A stretch of 41,674 nt of DNA from an uncultured Campylobacter sp. (GTDB lineage Bacteria; Campylobacterota; Campylobacteria; Campylobacterales; Campylobacteraceae), in NCBI RefSeq assembly GCF_938030785.1, contig NZ_CALHIK010000148.1, forward strand, positions 1-41,674. The letters run 5' to 3'. This document shows, in pieces, positions 24,808 to 32,268 of the stretch. The notes beneath the pieces are model-generated. The model was not told the DNA's origin and did no database searches. It was given only the letters and a program-made list of their open reading frames with translations. Both the position numbers and the translations under genes were made by a program. Positions within the stretch are counted from its first letter, which is position 1. Each line of letters opens with the position of its first letter.

Positions 24808-24813
24808 TAGAAT
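24808..24813 (+). promoter_or_regulatory. -10 box of the SelW-like gene
   Basis: GTTCTGCTAGAAT: TAGAAT with extended TG-like context at 24808-24813, 28 bases before the ATG; AGAAAGGA serves as ribosome-binding site. Confidence 0.5.
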
Positions 24814-24840
24814 GTGGCACTTTTTTAGAAAGGAATAAAG

Positions 24841-25074
24841 ATGAAGGTTGTAATTACTTATTGTAATTCTTGATCTTATAGACCGCAAGCTCTCCGTGTG
24901 AGAGATGAAATAACAAGCGTCTATAAGGATGCGGTTGTCGAGTTGGCCCCTGGTGGCAGCGGAGACTTTCTAGTAGAAGTTGACGGCAGAAAGCTTTTCT
25001 TCAATAAAGATTTTGCTAAGCCTCGTTTCCCAAGTGAAGGTGAAATTTTAAATCTAATTAAAGTTGCAGCCTAG
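24841..25074 (+). CDS. SelW-like (Rdx family) selenoprotein with in-frame TGA
   Basis: A 78-codon gene with TGA at 24871-24873 (codon 11) read as selenocysteine; standard gene finders would miss it. The 77-residue product begins KVVITYCNSUSYRPQALRVR and carries the CxxU redox motif (Cys8, Sec11) in the first beta-strand loop, then the thioredoxin-like layout of the Rdx/SelW/SelT/SelH family, including VELAPGGSGDFLVEVDGRKL and a closing RFPSEGEILNLI helix. Cys-containing SelW homologues with CxxC are common, which supports U here. A SECIS-like hairpin follows 22 bases after the TGA and a strong terminator follows the gene. It probably acts as a thiol-selenol redox protein in the cytoplasm; partner unknown. 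SelW-like selenoproteins have been reported in Campylobacter. Confidence 0.93.
24890..24904 (+). promoter_or_regulatory. Candidate bacterial SECIS hairpin of the SelW-like gene
   Basis: CTCTC (24890-24894) pairs with GAGAG (24900-24904) around loop CGTGT. The loop starts 22 bases after the TGA. Stem length, loop size and the GTGT part of the loop match the fdhA hairpin at 695-709, although the surrounding coding sequences are unrelated. Confidence 0.75.
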
Positions 25075-25080
25075 CTCAAA

Positions 25081-25120
25081 GCCCGAAAGCGGGTCGCAAG
25101 ATTTGCTTTTGGGCGTTTTT
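25081..25120 (+). terminator. Rho-independent terminator of the SelW-like gene
   Basis: GCCCGAAAGC (25081-25090) pairs with GCTTTTGGGC (25105-25114) with one G-T pair; TTTTT ends at 25120. It starts 6 bases after the stop codon. Confidence 0.85.
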
Positions 25121-25310
25121 ATACTCAAATTTCAAATCCGTAAATTTAATCGTAAAACCATCCTAAATTTGCCAGATCGGCGCTACGCAAAATTTAGATT
25201 AAATGATCTCGCATTTCGGCGAATTCGAAAAGCTATTTTAATCAAATTTACGCAACCGATGCGGTTTAAATTTATCGTCTGGAATTTATAAATTTTAAAA
25301 GAAAGAGGAA

Positions 25311-25338
25311 TTTTTGCGAAATTTTAATTTCGCAAAAA
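25311..25338. terminator. Perfect inverted repeat at the 3' side of efp
   Basis: TTTTTGCGAAATT (25311-25323) and AATTTCGCAAAAA (25326-25338) are perfectly complementary. It lies 8 bases beyond the efp stop on the minus strand. A bidirectional terminator is likely, but the T-tract is part of the stem. Confidence 0.5.
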
Positions 25339-25346
25339 TAGAGAAG

Positions 25347-25913
25347 TTATTTGTTTGCTTTTTCGATATACTCGCCGCGGACGGTATCTACGCGGATGAC
25401 CTCGCCTTCGAGCACGTGAAATGGGATCTGTACCACGGCGCCCGTCTCAAGCGTGGCGGGCTTTTTATTGCTGCCCTGTGTATCGCCGCGGAAATTCGGC
25501 GCGGTTTCTACGATCTTAAGCTCCACCACCTGCGGAACCTCGACGCCGATCGCTTTGCCGTTGTAAAACATAATGTCCACCATCATGCCGTCAAGCATCC
25601 ATTTTTTCGCCTCGCCCACGTCCTCGTCGCTGATCGCGATCTGTTCGTAACTATCGGTATCCATAAACTGACACGCCTCGCCGTCGTCGTAGAGATACTG
25701 CATCTGCTTGTCCTCGAGGTTTGGCGCCTCGCATTTATCGCCGGCGTGGAAGGTCTTTTCAAGCACTTTGCCGTCGATGAAAGATTTGATCTTAGCGCGC
25801 ACGAATGCCGCGCCCTTGCCCGGTTTTACGTGCTGATACTCTACGATTTTATACGGGATGCCGTCGATTTCGATCTTCAAACCCTTTTTTAAATCACCCA
25901 TTGAATAAGCCAT
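25347..25913 (-). CDS. efp: Elongation factor P
   Basis: 188 residues starting MAYSMGDLKKGLKIEIDGIP. The ATG at 25913 is chosen over an earlier in-frame one because AAGGAG lies just before it and the family starts here. EF-P relieves ribosome stalling at consecutive prolines. Three beta-barrel domains are expected; the domain I loop VKPGKGAAFVR carries Lys33, the position modified by EpmA-type beta-lysylation in some bacteria. The C-terminus has the domain III signature NFRGDTQG...KPATLETGAVVQIPFHV (normal length). It is transcribed divergently from the DsbC/G-like gene, with a TATAAT box on the minus strand at 25942-25947. Confidence 0.98.
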   Translation of the reverse strand: MAYSMGDLKKGLKIEIDGIPYKIVEYQHVKPGKGAAFVRAKIKSFIDGKVLEKTFHAGDKCEAPNLEDKQMQYLYDDGEACQFMDTDSYEQIAISDEDVGEAKKWMLDGMMVDIMFYNGKAIGVEVPQVVELKIVETAPNFRGDTQGSNKKPATLETGAVVQIPFHVLEGEVIRVDTVRGEYIEKANK

Positions 25914-25941
25914 AAATTTCTCCTTAAATTGATAGGGCGCG

Positions 25942-25974
25942 ATTATAACAAATTTTATTTTAAATTGATATAAT
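25942..25974. promoter_or_regulatory. Divergent promoters of efp and the thioredoxin-fold gene
   Basis: Two perfect TATAAT boxes face away from each other: minus strand at 25942-25947 (29 bases before the efp start) and plus strand at 25969-25974 (27 bases before the ATG at 26002). They are only 21 bases apart, so the two promoters overlap and RNA polymerase binding may be mutually exclusive. Confidence 0.6.
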
Positions 25975-26001
25975 TGGCGAAATTTTAAGGGGAGGGAAGC
26001 T

Positions 26002-26742
26002 ATGAAAAAAATCATCTACGTTTTGGCTGCGTGTGCGGCTTTTGTGCTTGGCGCGAATGCGAACGAAGCGGAGTTCGTAAAAAACCTAAAGCAAAGTCTA
26101 AATGATAAAAACGCTCAGCTCATCTCGATCGATAAGCTAAACTCGCTAAACGGGCTAAATTTGCTGATCGTTCGCTCGGGCGACAAAAAAGAGGCGTTTT
26201 TGGCTAGCGACGACGGCAAAAGCCTAGTGGCAGTAACGGAGGAGCCTAAGCTTGCGGACGGAGCCGATGCGGCGCTATTTAAAATGAGAACTCAAATTTT
26301 AAAGGACGCCAGGGACGCCGCCGCGCTTGAGCTGCTAAAGAGTATAGATCCTGCGAGATTTGCCTATATAGAGTCGTTTGATAAAAATAACCCTTATATG
26401 ACCTACATCGTGGGCGATCCGGAGTGCCCGTATTGCGCCGAGGAGATGAAAAGGATTACGAAGCATCTTCGCAACAGCAACGTAAAATTGATCTTTGCGC
26501 CGGTGCACGGTAAGAGCGCGTTTATCAAATCGGCGCTGATTTTAAAGCATCTAAAAGCCCTCTCTCCGAGCGATCAAAAGGGCGCGATCGACGTGATCGA
26601 GAAATACTATAACAAAGACGCGCAGGTAAGCGATGCGGACGTCTCAAAAGCCGAGCTTGACGCCGTGTATGCGGACACCAAGACGCTCTTTTCCAAAGGT
26701 GTGATCAAATCGGTGCCATACGTGATCAAGGTGAAAAAATAG
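26002..26742 (+). CDS. Periplasmic DsbC/DsbG-like thioredoxin-fold protein
   Basis: 246 residues with a signal peptide (KKIIYVLAACAAFVLGANA). An N-terminal domain of about 100 residues is followed by a DsbC/G-type thioredoxin fold: YIVGDPECPYCAEEM with the CPYC active site at Cys142-Cys145, and the cis-Pro loop near the end, GVIKSVPYVIKV. CPYC with a preceding acidic PE is typical for thiol:disulfide isomerases or reductases rather than oxidases. The N-terminal region could give dimerisation as in DsbC. The partner reductase (DsbD/CcdA) is not in the window. Ribosome-binding site GGGGAGGG is strong. Confidence 0.87.
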   Translation: MKKIIYVLAACAAFVLGANANEAEFVKNLKQSLNDKNAQLISIDKLNSLNGLNLLIVRSGDKKEAFLASDDGKSLVAVTEEPKLADGADAALFKMRTQILKDARDAAALELLKSIDPARFAYIESFDKNNPYMTYIVGDPECPYCAEEMKRITKHLRNSNVKLIFAPVHGKSAFIKSALILKHLKALSPSDQKGAIDVIEKYYNKDAQVSDADVSKAELDAVYADTKTLFSKGVIKSVPYVIKVKK

Positions 26743-26853
26743 TCTAAATTTGAGGAATTTAGGGCGCGAGGTTTATGCGCGGACAGCGCGAGTTCGCTCG
26801 CGGTAGTGCAAGTCGCACGCAGCACAGCCGCCCGCGCAAGCCGAAATTTCACA

Positions 26854-26897
26854 AAATTCCGCCGCTTGAAATTTTAAAGCGGCGGAATTTCAATTTT
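26854..26897. terminator. Strong terminator between convergent genes
   Basis: A 14-bp perfect stem: 26854-26867 pairs with 26877-26890, with GCCGC/GCGGC at its centre; CAATTTTT follows on the plus strand. It terminates the thioredoxin-fold gene and may serve the minus-strand lipoprotein gene too. Confidence 0.8.
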
Positions 26898-26949
26898 TAA
26901 AATTAAGCCCTTAAGGCTTTGTAATGGAATTTGAAAATATAAAACTTTG

Positions 26950-27780
26950 CTATCTAAGCCTAATAACGCCGTCGTTTTCATTTAGAATTTTTGCAACTTC
27001 GGGTAATTTATATGTTTCCATGCATAATTCATCATTTTGGCTTGCGCCTTTTCGTATCTCCAAACTAGCGTTTTTACCCGTATCGATTGTGGTTATAGTA
27101 AAGCAGCTGACATAGCTCGTCGTGCCTAAGCTAATCGAGTTCGGAGCTATCTGCTTGACCGTCATGCTTGTTATCTTGTCTGGATTTTCGTCGAATCTAC
27201 CTTGCGAGACGTAAAAATCAATATAGTCTTTTATCACGATTTGCAATTTTTTCGATAATGCCTCGTAGACCTCTTCTTTACTCATTCTAAGGTCTTCCTT
27301 GAGAAACTTTATCTCCTTTCTTAAAAGCCTACATTTTGGGCTAACTGCATCGCCTCTACATTCCTCCAGTAGATAAGCCAGCCTATTTTTAGGCGCTGTA
27401 GAGTTTATCGGCAAACCCGTGGCGGCTAGAAACAGAAAGCATTCCACGTCGAATTCCGTATTTCGCACCTCTTTGCGCTCGCACATAGCTTTTTGTTTTT
27501 CATCTTGCGCCTTTGCCTCTTGCCTTGATACCGATTGCATCATACTTTTATAGAAGATTTTAAAATACGCCATGGCGGCTCGTTCGCAGTTGTCGTAAAT
27601 CTCTGCCGATTCTTTGGATAGATCGGCTAGAGCGCACGCCTCGGAGACGCTTTTTGCTTTATCCGGATTGACGGCATAAAAATCCTCCGTTTGGATATCT
27701 TCTATTTCTCTCCTATCGCATCCTGCTAAGCTTAAGCTCAAAAGTACGCCTAGCGATATCGCCAAGATCCTATTTTTCAT
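26950..27780 (-). CDS. Lipoprotein of unknown function
   Basis: 276 residues with a lipoprotein signal and lipobox LAGC (Cys21). The N-terminal half is helical with several cysteines (EACALAD, DNCERAA, AMCERKE, VECFLF, ECRGDAVSPKCRLL), spaced somewhat like helical Sel1-like or four-Cys periplasmic proteins, so disulfides are likely. The C-terminal part (about 190-276) is beta-rich: SMTVKQIAPNSISLGTTSYV and SCFTITTIDTGKN, then a final DELCME segment. I do not recognise the family. It starts 37 bases after the DUF234-like gene on the same strand and could be co-transcribed. Confidence 0.72.
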   Translation of the reverse strand: MKNRILAISLGVLLSLSLAGCDRREIEDIQTEDFYAVNPDKAKSVSEACALADLSKESAEIYDNCERAAMAYFKIFYKSMMQSVSRQEAKAQDEKQKAMCERKEVRNTEFDVECFLFLAATGLPINSTAPKNRLAYLLEECRGDAVSPKCRLLRKEIKFLKEDLRMSKEEVYEALSKKLQIVIKDYIDFYVSQGRFDENPDKITSMTVKQIAPNSISLGTTSYVSCFTITTIDTGKNASLEIRKGASQNDELCMETYKLPEVAKILNENDGVIRLR

Positions 27781-27817
27781 GGTAATTCCCTTATGATCAT
27801 TGATTTTACGTCCGCAT

Positions 27818-28627
27818 TCAAAGTAAAATTTTAAAATCCTCGAGCGAAAAGAGTAAAATTTTATCGCTTTTTAGGCTTCGCAGCTCGCCGCTAAAGCCGC
27901 TTTTGGAAAACAGCGCGAGCAGATCGGGCGTGAGGCACGCTTTTTCGCATTTGAGTATGAGCTCGTTTAGCACGTTTTTTGAAATTTTTCGCTCCTTGTA
28001 TTTGCACTCGCCCGCGACGCAAAAGCTCTCAAATTTCGCGTAGATATCGATCTCGACCTCTTTGTTCCAGAAGCTTGAAATTTGCGAAATCTCTAAATTT
28101 AAATACTTCGCGAGTAGCTCCTTGCTTAAAATTTCAAACCCGAGCCCCGCGTAGGCGTTGAAATCCGCTTTGATTAGGCTTAGCACGCGCCCTATCTCGC
28201 CGCGGCGTAGCGCGGGCAGGTTTGGCTCGATAAATCTAAACCAAAACCTTGCAAAGTTGCTGCTGAAATGGACCTTGTCCGTGATATAGTAGCGGCGCAG
28301 CGCGCGCGGGAGGCGGTCGTTTTTGCGCTCTTTTTGCGCCCTTTGCTCGCTTGATTTTTCGGTGATTAAAAACTTCGCGTTTATGAGGTCTGCAGTGATT
28401 TTTTGCGCCGTAAATCGCGGCAAGATTTTTGAAATTCCTATTTTTTTGCGGTCGCTTCTAGCGAATTTCATCAGCGCTTTTTTGATCTGCTCTTCGCACT
28501 CGCCGCCGAATTTAAAACGCTCGCCGAGTTGCTCGAAGCAGAGCAAAATTTCATTTTCGATCGCTTCGAAAACGTCCGCGTAGCCGCTTATGCAACCTAT
28601 CTCGTCAAATACGAAATGAAACTGCAA
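27818..28627 (-). CDS. DUF234-like protein lacking the usual ATPase domain
   Basis: 269 residues from the TTG at 28627. The C-terminal part resembles the DUF234 domain that normally ends archaeal/bacterial DEXX-box ATPases: RYYITDKVHFSSNFARFWFR (about 112-131), then ISSFWNKEVEIDIYA with Glu192 and Asp194, and GECKYKERK with Glu207 and Lys209. The last pieces form a PD-(D/E)xK-like nuclease pattern. The N-terminal P-loop ATPase is absent. The true start is uncertain: the frame stays open 54 bases upstream (reading KEGEIYELKDTARNLGDVG) with an AAGGAGGG site but no ATG, GTG or TTG there. It may be a remnant of a longer gene or use an odd start. Function unknown. Confidence 0.6.
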   Translation of the reverse strand: MQFHFVFDEIGCISGYADVFEAIENEILLCFEQLGERFKFGGECEEQIKKALMKFARSDRKKIGISKILPRFTAQKITADLINAKFLITEKSSEQRAQKERKNDRLPRALRRYYITDKVHFSSNFARFWFRFIEPNLPALRRGEIGRVLSLIKADFNAYAGLGFEILSKELLAKYLNLEISQISSFWNKEVEIDIYAKFESFCVAGECKYKERKISKNVLNELILKCEKACLTPDLLALFSKSGFSGELRSLKSDKILLFSLEDFKILL

Positions 28628-28722
28628 AATCGCGTCGATACCAACATCGCCTAAATTTCGCGCCGTGTCTTTTAACTCGTAAATTTCACCCTCCTTGCGG
28701 GCGTAATTTTAGCGAGTTTGGA

Positions 28723-28728
28723 TATAAT
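28723..28728 (+). promoter_or_regulatory. -10 box of the class-V aminotransferase gene
   Basis: TTTGGATATAATTTG: a perfect TATAAT. Transcription should start near 28735, so translation cannot start at the upstream TTG at 28729 and must begin at 28753 or 28765. Confidence 0.6.
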
Positions 28729-28752
28729 TTGCAAAAATTTTGGAGCCGCGCT

Positions 28753-30069
28753 TTGGATTTTGAAATGATCAAAGAAAATATTATCTTAAAAGAGGGGGTC
28801 AAATACTTCGATTGCGCCGCCTCGGGCCTTGCGTATCGTCCTATAGAAGCGGAGATCGAGCGCGTGCTTGCAACATATGCCAACGTCCACTCCGCAGGCG
28901 GAGCCAACGCCGAGATTACAAGCGATTACTACGAAAATGCAAGAGCCAAAATCAAAGAGCTTCTGGGCTGCGAGGAGCGCTACTACCTGATCTCCTGCGG
29001 TTTCGGCGCGACTGCGGCGATAAAGAAGCTCTGGGAAATTCTAGGCATCTACCTGCCGCCTGCTACGCGAGACAGGTTCGGCTTGCGGCGCGAGAGCATA
29101 AAAGAGCTGCCGCTTTTCATCATCTCGCCTTTTGAGCATCATTCCGTGGAGATCAGCCTACGGCAGGGGCTTTGCGAGATCGTGCGCGTGCCGCTGGATC
29201 CAAGCGGGCTGATGGATTTTGCGCGCTTGGGCGAAATTTTATCCGCAAACAAAGGGCGCGAAATTTACGGCGTGCTTACCGCGGCATCGAACGTGACGGG
29301 GCTTAAGCTAGATTACAAACGCGCTTATTTGATGCTTAAGGCGCACGGCGGGCGGCTGTTTGTGGACGCTAGCGCGCTCATCGCGCACGAAAACGTAGAT
29401 CTCGGCTTTTGCGACGGCGTGTTTTTCGGCGCGCACAAGCTTTTGGGCGGCGTGGGCGCTAGCGGAATTTTAGCAGTGCGAAAGGAGTTTTTGCGCGGCG
29501 AGGAGCCGACATTCGCGGGAGGCGGCACGATCAAATACGCGGACGCCCTGACGCAGCGCTTTATAATCGACAAGGAGCGCTTGGAGGAAGCGGGCACGCC
29601 GGGCATCATCGCGCTGGTGCGGGCATACCTCGCTCTAAAGCTTCGCAAAAGCGCGGGGCTAGAGGCGATCAAGTCGCGCGAAGAGGCTATTTGCAGGCGC
29701 TTCATAAGTGAAATTTCAAAAATCCCCGAGATTGAAATTTACGGCAATCTCACCGCGCCGCGCGTGCCGATCTTTGCTTTTAATATGCAAGGACTCGGCG
29801 CGGACGCGCTAGCCGGGGTGCTCGGGCAGAAATTTGAGATCCAGACCCGCGCAGGATGCGACTGCGCAGCGCCATACGGCTTTGAGCTGCTCGGCTTACA
29901 GCCCGATACCGAAATGTCGCGCAAACCCGCTTGGGTGCGGGCTAGCTTCTCGTTCATCCACGACGAAAGCGACGTGGATTTCTTGGCGGAGGCGCTAAGA
30001 CAGATCGCTCAAATTCGCGATAAAATCACCTTCGTAGCGGGCAAATACCGCTGCGGCAGCATAAATTGA
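28753..30069 (+). CDS. Class-V aminotransferase, cysteine desulfurase-like
   Basis: 438 residues from TTG at 28753, which has GGAG 7 bases upstream; ATG at 28765 is an alternative. PLP-dependent fold type I. The cofactor lysine is in FFGAHKLLGG (His228-Lys229), preceded by the Asp of LFVDASALIAHENVD. The family of CsdA/SufS-like enzymes takes sulfur or selenium from cysteine or selenocysteine; the loop RAGCDCAAPYGFELLG holds Cys369 and Cys371, where the catalytic Cys is expected. An N-terminal YFDCAASGLAYRPIEAEIER is the typical start. It is not next to SUF or ISC genes. In a genome with two selenoproteins a role in selenium delivery is possible but unproven. Terminator-like hairpin at 30091-30123. 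Confidence 0.82.
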   Translation: MDFEMIKENIILKEGVKYFDCAASGLAYRPIEAEIERVLATYANVHSAGGANAEITSDYYENARAKIKELLGCEERYYLISCGFGATAAIKKLWEILGIYLPPATRDRFGLRRESIKELPLFIISPFEHHSVEISLRQGLCEIVRVPLDPSGLMDFARLGEILSANKGREIYGVLTAASNVTGLKLDYKRAYLMLKAHGGRLFVDASALIAHENVDLGFCDGVFFGAHKLLGGVGASGILAVRKEFLRGEEPTFAGGGTIKYADALTQRFIIDKERLEEAGTPGIIALVRAYLALKLRKSAGLEAIKSREEAICRRFISEISKIPEIEIYGNLTAPRVPIFAFNMQGLGADALAGVLGQKFEIQTRAGCDCAAPYGFELLGLQPDTEMSRKPAWVRASFSFIHDESDVDFLAEALRQIAQIRDKITFVAGKYRCGSIN

Positions 30070-30396
30070 GCTAGCGAAATTTTATAGCAAGAGCCGCTTT
30101 TAAATTTTGCGGCTCGTAATTTTGAAATTTTAAATTTACGAGCCGAATTTATCGGCAGAATTCTGTTTTATGGAATTTTGCGCCGTGAAATTTTAGCCGC
30201 AAATTTTGAAATTTTACAAAGCCGAGTTTTGCTGGCAAATTTCCGCGGCGAGAAATTTGTCGTAGAGCCTGCGGCTGCGAAAATATGCAGACGCGCCCGT
30301 GCGAAAGCTAAATTAGGGCGCGAGCGCTTGTAAATAAGAGCGCAAATTTTAAGAAGCGAAATCTGCACCGCTAAAAGGCGTAAAATTTCATTAAAT
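30070..30396. other. Intergenic region between convergent genes
   Basis: About 330 bases between the aminotransferase (plus) and eptC (minus). It begins with a hairpin (30091-30115) and then has AT-rich AAATTT-type DNA. No gene with a ribosome-binding site was seen on either strand. Confidence 0.55.
30091..30123 (+). terminator. Probable terminator after the aminotransferase gene
   Basis: GAGCCGC (30091-30097) pairs with GCGGCTC (30109-30115); TAATTTT follows. The loop holds TTTTAAATTTT, which may pair with itself. Confidence 0.55.
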
Positions 30397-32229
30397 TTAC
30401 TCGCCGAATTCCTTCTGCAGCTTGTAAACCTTATCGTAATCGACCCCCTCGATGATGCGCGGACGCGAGGCGTTGAAATCCGCGTTTATCACCGAGCGAG
30501 CGGGATCGTACTCCGGTAGGTCGGTCATCTCTAAAATTTCTGCAATCGCGTGGATGAGATCGTCGTTTAAAAACGGCCTGTCTTTGGCTGCCGCGATGCG
30601 CGCCCAAAGATCAGCGTTTTGCTCTTTAAATTTATCCGACGCCATGAAAATCAGCGGGATTTCGAGCGTGAAGCGGTTGATGCCGCCGTGGATCAGCTTG
30701 CCGCGGTATTGATAGAGGCTCTGGGCGTGGTCGCTAAAATAGACTATCAGCGTGTTGTCGCTCGCAAAAATTTTATAAATTTCGCTCACGATAAAATCGT
30801 TGTAAGCCACGGTGTTTAGGTAGTGTGCGAGCTCTTTTTTCTGCCCCTCATCAAGCGGCTCGCGCGAAATATCCGCGGCGCTAAATTTAGCAAAGCTTTT
30901 TGGATAGCGAAACTCGTAGCTCGGGTGCGAACCCATCAGATGAATGATGAAAAATTTATCCTTCATCTGCGCGCTGCCCACCTCTGCGGCAGAGCTTTTG
31001 TCCTTGCGCGCAAGAGGCGATCTTTTCGCGCCCGATTTGAAATTTTTTATACTCGGAAGCAGGACCTCGTCGAGCGAATAGGCGTATTTGTAAACCGGGA
31101 TCTGGTTTGTAAAGTCGGTAAAATCAGCTCTATTTGCAGCCGCTCCGCTTGCGACCGCCCATTTTCCGTAGCGCTCCTGGTTGCTAATCCAAAAGGTCTC
31201 GTAGTTTGCGAGCCGTGCAAAATCGACTATATCGAGATTTGCGCTCCACGGGCGCTGCTTTTCACTTTCGTAATTTCCGAAATTTAGCAAGTATTTTAAC
31301 ACATCGTTGGTCTTGGCGCCCGGCGAGACGACGTCGCTAAAGGCGATTAGATTTCCGCTTCGCTCAAGCGCTTGAAAGTTCGGTGTAGTGGGCAGATAGT
31401 AGCCGTATAGGCTCATAAAATTTCGCTGCAGGCTCTCTCCGATGATGAAAACGACGTTTGAGACGCGGTTCGGCGCCGTTTTGTGCGAGTGCGAGGCGTA
31501 GGCGCGCTCGTAAATTTCATCCAGTTCGCGTTCGTTTTTGAAATCCTTTTGAAAATAATCTTTGCTGACGAAAGCGAAATTATAAAGCGGAATTTCATTC
31601 AGCGCTATGATGAGCGTGGCGCGCATTTTGGAGGTTTTAGCGACGTATGTGCCGTATGCGGCGTGCGCCGCGAAGACACATAGGCTGAGCCAAAAAAGGT
31701 ATTTTACCGCGCGGATGAGCTTTATTTCGGCGCAGATCGCTAGGCGAAATTTTAAAAATATCAGCGAAACCACGCAAACCGCCGCCGCGATGAGGATAAA
31801 TTTTAAATTTAAAAACGCGTGCGCAAACTCAAAGGCCTCCTTGGGCGTCGTTTGCACCATCGCATCCAGCACGCCGTGCGAGTAGGTAAGCTCCAGGCCG
31901 AGTATCAAAAAAATCTGCATGAGCGCCAGGGCTAAATTTAGAGCAAATAGCGCGAAGATGAGGAATTTATAGAGCTTGCGGCAGTAGAAAGACAGCGCGT
32001 AAAGGATCAGAAATAAAATCCCTATGCTGCAGATCAGCGCGGCTGCGAAAAACAGTGTATCCGTCGTAAAAAACGGGCGGGCCGAGATATGAGTACTTTT
32101 TAGAAGCCAAACGGCGAAATTTAGCGCCAAAATGAGCAGGAATGCGTTTAGCGCTCTGCCCCCAAATACGGCGTAAAAGCTGAGTTTTTCCGCTAAAAAG
32201 GCGCGAAGAGCGCCATGTTTTGAGTCCAT
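30397..32229 (-). CDS. eptC: Phosphoethanolamine transferase (EptC-like sulfatase-fold enzyme)
   Basis: 610 residues: about five N-terminal membrane segments (to about 200) and a periplasmic alkaline-phosphatase/sulfatase-fold domain. Zinc and nucleophile motifs: VVFIIGESLQRNFMSLYGYY, then SPGAKTNDVLKYLL with Thr307 as the likely nucleophile, and a late YFSDHAQSLYQYRGKLIHGG with Asp/His ligands. In C. jejuni EptC adds phosphoethanolamine to lipid A, to the flagellar rod protein FlgG and to N-glycans; this product has the length and organisation of that enzyme. It gives resistance to cationic peptides there. It lies 39 bases downstream of uppP, last of a minus-strand operon. Confidence 0.88.
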   Translation of the reverse strand: MDSKHGALRAFLAEKLSFYAVFGGRALNAFLLILALNFAVWLLKSTHISARPFFTTDTLFFAAALICSIGILFLILYALSFYCRKLYKFLIFALFALNLALALMQIFLILGLELTYSHGVLDAMVQTTPKEAFEFAHAFLNLKFILIAAAVCVVSLIFLKFRLAICAEIKLIRAVKYLFWLSLCVFAAHAAYGTYVAKTSKMRATLIIALNEIPLYNFAFVSKDYFQKDFKNERELDEIYERAYASHSHKTAPNRVSNVVFIIGESLQRNFMSLYGYYLPTTPNFQALERSGNLIAFSDVVSPGAKTNDVLKYLLNFGNYESEKQRPWSANLDIVDFARLANYETFWISNQERYGKWAVASGAAANRADFTDFTNQIPVYKYAYSLDEVLLPSIKNFKSGAKRSPLARKDKSSAAEVGSAQMKDKFFIIHLMGSHPSYEFRYPKSFAKFSAADISREPLDEGQKKELAHYLNTVAYNDFIVSEIYKIFASDNTLIVYFSDHAQSLYQYRGKLIHGGINRFTLEIPLIFMASDKFKEQNADLWARIAAAKDRPFLNDDLIHAIAEILEMTDLPEYDPARSVINADFNASRPRIIEGVDYDKVYKLQKEFGE

Positions 32230-32268
32230 AAAATCTCCAAATTTTAAATTTTTATTTGCGAGCGCATC

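Noticed and set aside
25064..25291. Open frame downstream of the SelW-like gene
   Set aside because: It covers the selW terminator hairpin and AAATTT-rich DNA; no start signals.
25314..25892. Plus-strand open frame of 192 codons opposite efp
   Set aside because: It is the complement of a highly conserved efp; the His-rich product is an artefact of reading EF-P backwards.
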